DNA of 9,296 bases, taken from positions 1-9,296 of the forward strand of contig JALRBB010000188.1 of the NCBI GenBank assembly GCA_023257915.1, in the 5' to 3' direction. The notes under the pieces were generated by a model. That model was not told the origin of the DNA. It did no database searches and worked only from the letters and a program-made list of their open reading frames with translations. Of the stretch, positions 6,520-9,296 are shown piece after piece. This DNA comes from Quisquiliibacterium sp. (GTDB taxonomy: Bacteria > Pseudomonadota > Gammaproteobacteria > Burkholderiales > Burkholderiaceae_E). Both the position numbers and the translations under genes were made by a program. How positions within the stretch are numbered: the stretch's first letter is position 1; each line of letters begins with the position of its first letter.

Positions 6520-6556
6520 GCAATCCTCGGCTTGATGATGCAGAAACCGGCGCGTG

Positions 6557-6592
6557 CCGGCCCTGTTGGCCGGAGCCCGGCCTGCATGGCCG
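6557..6592 (-). repeat. Tandem hairpins in the rpsP leader
   Basis: CCGGCC (6557-6562) pairs with GGCCGG (6568-6573) around a 5-nt loop. It is followed by CGGCC (6578-6582) with GGCCG (6588-6592), also around a 5-nt loop. Both lie between the predicted rpsP transcription start and its Shine-Dalgarno. They may stabilise the transcript or control translation. There is no T-tract, so neither looks like an intrinsic terminator. Confidence 0.4.
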
Positions 6593-6623
6593 CGCCCCGT
6601 TATTGGTTCACGAAAAACCCGCA

Positions 6624-6652
6624 ATTCTAACGCGTCTCGGCATGCGTGACAA
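6624..6652 (-). promoter_or_regulatory. Sigma70-type promoter of the rpsP operon
   Basis: On the - strand TTGTCA (6652-6647) and TAGAAT (6629-6624) are separated by exactly 17 bp, each with one mismatch to the consensus. The predicted start is near 6617, giving a leader of about 98 nt. The bases after the -10 (TGCGGG) form a GC-rich discriminator, as in promoters under stringent (ppGpp) control. This is the best promoter in the window. Confidence 0.75.
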
Positions 6653-6708
6653 ACCCCACGCGCGTTTTAGCGTGCAAGGGCCTTGCGATGCCATCGCCCC
6701 GGGCCTGA

Positions 6709-7860
6709 TCAATCTAGCCCCGAACCCGATCCGCCAAACAAACCCAACTGCCCGTCCGGCGCGGGCGGCGTGAACAGGTCCGTGCGCAGCGCGATGCGTC
6801 CGCGCTCGTATCCGAACTTGCGCACCGCCACCTCGTAGCGCAAGCGGATCAGTTCGGCCCACTTGCCCTGTCCCTTCATGCGTGAGTGAAACCGAGGGTC
6901 ATTCAGACGGCGCGTCCTGGCTTCGGCCCTTGGATGCGCTGCGTCAGGTTCGGATGCGGCGCGCATCTCATGCAGGCGATTGAGCACTCGCTCGGCACGA
7001 TCCGGGTAATGGCGGGCGAGCCAGTCCTGGAAAAGTTCCTTCAACTCCCACGGAAGTCGCAACACCATGTACTGCGCATGATGCGCCCCCATCTCGCGGG
7101 CTGCCTTCAGGATCTGCTCGAGCTCCGGCTCGTTCAAGAACGGCGCAATCGGCGCGACCGACACGCAAACCGGAATGCCAGCCTCGGAGAGCCGACGGAT
7201 GGTTTCGAGCCGGCGCCAGGGGGCTGCCGCACGCGGCTCCCAGGCGCGCGCCAGCGTCGGGTCGAGGGTGGTCACCGTGACCAGCACCTGCACCAAGCGA
7301 TCCCTGGCGAGCGAGGCGAGCAGGTCAATGTCGCGCTCGACGAGGGCTGACTTGGTGACCAGCGTCACCGGATGGCGGCACTGCGCCAGCAACTCGAGCA
7401 AGGCTCGCGTGATGCGCTGCTCGCGCTCGATCGGCTGATAGGCGTCAGTGGAGGATCCGATATTGATGGGCTCGCAGCGATAGCCGGGCGCGGATAGCTC
7501 GTCGCGCAAGCGCTCGGCCGCATTGGTCTTGGCGAACAGTTTGGTCTCAAAGTCGATGCCGGGGGAAAGATCGAGATAACTGTGGTTCGGTCGCGCGTAG
7601 CAGTACACGCAGCCATGCTCGCAACCCCGGTAAGGATTGACCGATAACTCGAAAGGCACGTCGGGCGACTTGTTGCGCATGATGATCGTGCGCGCCCGTT
7701 CGAGGCTGACCTGGGTGGATGGCGCAGGCGGCTGCGGCTGCTCCGAGGTCCAGCCATCGTCGACAGACTGGCGTGCAAACCCCTGGAAGCGCCCCTGCGG
7801 GTTGCCGATGGCGCCACGCCCCTTGAATGCCTCCTTGGGCGGCCCGCGATCAGCCGGCAT
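6709..7860 (-). CDS. PA0069 family radical SAM protein (SplB-like)
   Basis: A 383-residue radical SAM enzyme. The 4Fe-4S binding motif Cys80-x3-Cys84-x2-Cys87 is in the context NPYRGCEHGCVYCYARP (75-91), characteristic of the PA0069/spore-photoproduct-lyase-like group. The N-terminal block KGRGAIGNPQGRF (13-25) and VDDGW (33-37) are also family marks and support the ATG at 7860. The frame runs open to 8178, but that lies in the acyl-CoA dehydrogenase and lacks similarity. The region NIGSSTDAYQPIERE is the expected SAM-binding strand; the C-terminus is a Gly/Ser tail. The substrate is unknown. Relation to SplB, plus the LexA box just upstream, points to DNA damage or nucleic acid repair, but this is inference. 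No Shine-Dalgarno is seen; the leader would be only about 23 nt. It ends 189 bp before rpsP. Confidence 0.93.
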   Translation of the reverse strand: MPADRGPPKEAFKGRGAIGNPQGRFQGFARQSVDDGWTSEQPQPPAPSTQVSLERARTIIMRNKSPDVPFELSVNPYRGCEHGCVYCYARPNHSYLDLSPGIDFETKLFAKTNAAERLRDELSAPGYRCEPINIGSSTDAYQPIEREQRITRALLELLAQCRHPVTLVTKSALVERDIDLLASLARDRLVQVLVTVTTLDPTLARAWEPRAAAPWRRLETIRRLSEAGIPVCVSVAPIAPFLNEPELEQILKAAREMGAHHAQYMVLRLPWELKELFQDWLARHYPDRAERVLNRLHEMRAASEPDAAHPRAEARTRRLNDPRFHSRMKGQGKWAELIRLRYEVAVRKFGYERGRIALRTDLFTPPAPDGQLGLFGGSGSGLD

Positions 7861-7872
7861 GGCATATCTGTT

Positions 7873-7888
7873 CTGTATGCATGAACAG
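7873..7888 (-). promoter_or_regulatory. LexA (SOS) box upstream of the radical SAM gene
   Basis: CTGTATGCATGAACAG is an exact CTGT-N8-ACAG LexA core. Over 20 bases (7871-7890) it matches 15 of 20 positions of the E. coli consensus. It ends 12 nt from the ATG at 7860 and overlaps the predicted transcription start, the usual place for LexA repression. From memory, the Pseudomonas aeruginosa homologue PA0069 is reported as a LexA-regulated gene. Confidence 0.75.
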
Positions 7889-7889
7889 T

Positions 7890-7918
7890 ATTGTGAGCCG
7901 CGCGGCCCGTCATCACAA
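7890..7918 (-). promoter_or_regulatory. Predicted promoter of the radical SAM gene
   Basis: On the - strand TTGTGA (7918-7913) and CACAAT (7895-7890) stand 17 bp apart, each with four of six consensus bases. The LexA box starts two bases past the -10, so bound LexA would block RNA polymerase. Confidence 0.5.
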
Positions 7919-7944
7919 GGGCATGGCCGCGACCGGCCGAAACC

Positions 7945-7971
7945 AGCCCGGGCTAGCCCCGGACCGGTCCG
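7945..7971. repeat. Cluster of short perfect palindromes after the acyl-CoA dehydrogenase gene
   Basis: AGCCCGGGCT (7945-7954), GGGCTAGCCC (7950-7959) and CGGACCGGTCCG (7960-7971) are perfect palindromes packed into 27 bp, starting 5 bp past the stop codon. They might form alternative hairpins that slow transcription, but no T-tract follows. The rest of the gap up to the promoter shows nothing else. Confidence 0.35.
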
Positions 7972-7976
7972 CAATC

Positions 7977-9296
7977 TCAGAACTGGTCTGCGGTCAGCGC
8001 GAGAGCACCCGGCGCACCGTTGACGATGCTTGCCGACAGACCCGCGGCTTGCACCAGGATGTGATCCGCGTAAAAACGCGCGGTAGCAATCTTGGCCTTC
8101 AGGAAAGATTCGTCGCCTCCCCCCTGAGCCAGCAGTCGCGTGGCCGCCTGGGCGGCCCGCGCCATCTGCCAGCCGCACAACACGATGCCAGCCAACCTCA
8201 GATACGGCACGCTACCGGCGAACACGGCCCGCACATCGCTGCGTGAGTTGCCGACAATGAACTCGACCGCTGCCTCGAACGCGTTCGAGCCGGCAGTCAG
8301 TGCATGACGGATCGCAGCCAGATCCGCGCCCTGCTCCCCGGCCAGTTCGGCCGCGGTCGCACGCACCTGTTCGATGATCGCCTTGGCGGTTGCACCGCCA
8401 TCGCGTGCGGTTTTACGCCCGATCAGATCGTTTGCCTGGATCGCGGTCGTGCCTTCGTAGATCGGCAGGATGCGGGAATCGCGATAGTGCTGCGCGGCTC
8501 CGGTCTCCTCAATGAAGCCCATGCCGCCGTGGACCTGAACACCCAGCGACGTGACCTCGACCGACATTTCGGTGGACCAGCCCTTGACGATCGGCACCAG
8601 GAACTCATAGAAGGCCATGTTCTGGCGGCGCGCGTCCGGATCTGGATGCAGATGACCAGCGTCGCTGGCCGCCGCGGCGACGTACGCCAGCGCCCGGGCG
8701 CCCTCGGTCAGCGCCCGCATTGTCATCAGCATGCGGCGCACGTCCGGATGATGAATGATTGCGACCGCACTGGGCGAACCTGCGACATCGCGGCTCTGCA
8801 CCCGGTCGCGGGCATACGAGACCGCCTTTTGGTAGGCGCGATCGGCGATCGCCACGCCCTGCAGGCCGACCGCGAAGCGCGCCGCATTCATCATCACGAA
8901 CATGTATTCGAGGCCGCGGTTTTCCTCGCCGATCAGATAACCAATCGCGCCCGGTGCGCCGCCTTCTCCGGTGCCGACCTCGCCCTTGCCATCACCGTAG
9001 ATCAGGACTGCGGTGGGGCTGGCTTTGATACCGAGCTTGTGTTCGATCGATGCGCACCAGACATCGTTGCGCGGTCCGAGCGAGCCGTCATCGTTGACAA
9101 GAAACTTCGGCACGATGAACAGCGAAATGCCCTTGACGCCCTCGGGTGCCTCGGGCGTGCGCGCGAGCACCAGATGGACGATGTTCTCGGCCATGTCATG
9201 CTCACCGTAAGTGATGAAAATCTTGGTGCCAAACACCTTGAAGGTACCGTCGGCCTGCGGCTCGGCGCGCGAGCGCACCAGCGACAGGTCGGAACC
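7977..9296 (-). CDS. Acyl-CoA dehydrogenase with C-terminal extension (DmdC/FadE-like), 5'-truncated
   Basis: The C-terminal 439 residues of a FAD-dependent acyl-CoA dehydrogenase; the frame is open to the right edge, so the N-terminus (about 150 residues if near the usual 595) lies outside. It belongs to the longer group with an extra C-terminal helical domain, which includes 3-methylmercaptopropionyl-CoA dehydrogenases (DmdC). Marks: GSDLSLV and GTKIFITYGEHDMAENIVHLVLAR in the beta domain, SIEHKLGIKASPT, YLIGEENRGLEYMF, DRVQSRDVAGSP, and VHGGMGFIEETGAAQHYRD for flavin contacts. The catalytic base Glu is in IYEGTTAIQANDL (codon at 8454-8456). It oxidises an acyl-CoA to the enoyl-CoA and passes electrons to electron-transfer flavoprotein. 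Chain length cannot be told; I do not assert a DMSP role. It is followed after 116 bp by the radical SAM gene. Confidence 0.94.
   Translation of the reverse strand, partial: GSDLSLVRSRAEPQADGTFKVFGTKIFITYGEHDMAENIVHLVLARTPEAPEGVKGISLFIVPKFLVNDDGSLGPRNDVWCASIEHKLGIKASPTAVLIYGDGKGEVGTGEGGAPGAIGYLIGEENRGLEYMFVMMNAARFAVGLQGVAIADRAYQKAVSYARDRVQSRDVAGSPSAVAIIHHPDVRRMLMTMRALTEGARALAYVAAAASDAGHLHPDPDARRQNMAFYEFLVPIVKGWSTEMSVEVTSLGVQVHGGMGFIEETGAAQHYRDSRILPIYEGTTAIQANDLIGRKTARDGGATAKAIIEQVRATAAELAGEQGADLAAIRHALTAGSNAFEAAVEFIVGNSRSDVRAVFAGSVPYLRLAGIVLCGWQMARAAQAATRLLAQGGGDESFLKAKIATARFYADHILVQAAGLSASIVNGAPGALALTADQF

Noticed and set aside
6657..6686. Intrinsic terminator for the radical SAM gene, from CACGC/GCGTG and GCAAG/CTTGC pairs
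   Set aside because: Stems are only 5 bp with no T-tract in the - direction, and they overlap the region just upstream of the rpsP -35.
7861..8178. N-terminal extension of the radical SAM protein by about 105 residues
   Set aside because: It lies over the LexA box, the promoter and the end of the acyl-CoA dehydrogenase gene. It has no family similarity, while KGRGAIGNPQGRF at residue 13 from the ATG at 7860 fits the family start.
1..9296. Mobile elements, CRISPR arrays, tRNA genes, phage or defence genes
   Set aside because: No transposase or integrase motifs, no regularly spaced repeats, no tRNA-like cloverleaf; gene content is ordinary chromosomal core.

Overview
The window is GC-rich chromosomal DNA, almost fully coding. 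It looks like a betaproteobacterium, most likely Burkholderiales. The gene order (Ste24-type M48 protease, pterin dehydratase, rsgA, CobD/CbiB-like membrane protein, CoA-type Nudix hydrolase, then rplS-trmD-rimM-rpsP read from the other strand) is one I associate with that order. The RimM C-terminus (RRIVADWEPDY) and the RsgA and acyl-CoA dehydrogenase sequences point the same way. The exact genus cannot be read from the sequence.

Layout. Bases 3-2297 (+ strand) hold the 3' part of a membrane zinc protease, a 4a-hydroxytetrahydrobiopterin dehydratase and the ribosome-assembly GTPase RsgA. RsgA probably starts at a TTG that overlaps the dehydratase stop. Everything after 2310 lies on the - strand. 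In transcription order this is: an acyl-CoA dehydrogenase cut by the right edge (9296-7977); a PA0069-family radical SAM protein (7860-6709); the ribosome/tRNA operon rpsP-rimM-trmD-rplS (6519-4262), closed by a clear intrinsic terminator (about 4154-4183); a CoA-type Nudix hydrolase (4026-3310); and a CobD/CbiB-family membrane protein (3245-2310) that converges on rsgA with only 12 bp between the stop codons.

Regulation. The rpsP operon has a strong sigma70-type promoter (TTGTCA, 17 bp, TAGAAT) with a GC-rich discriminator. rplS has its own roughly 200-nt leader with a 9-bp stem and an inner hairpin. The radical SAM gene has a LexA (SOS) box, CTGT-N8-ACAG, just downstream of a promoter -10 and 12 nt from its ATG. 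The rimM start region contains mutually exclusive inverted repeats around an alternative start.

How the genes work together. rpsP, rimM, trmD, rplS and nearby rsgA all serve ribosome assembly and tRNA modification: S16, the 30S maturation factor RimM, tRNA m1G37 methyltransferase, L19, and the 30S-dependent GTPase. The other genes are metabolic or housekeeping. No mobile element, CRISPR array, tRNA or rRNA was found. No wholly new multi-gene system is apparent. The most interesting signals are the SOS-controlled radical SAM enzyme, the structured leaders of the ribosomal genes, and the cobalamin-type membrane protein that has no cobalamin genes around it. No gene-free stretch exceeds 300 bases; the longest are 4027-4261 and 4640-4847.
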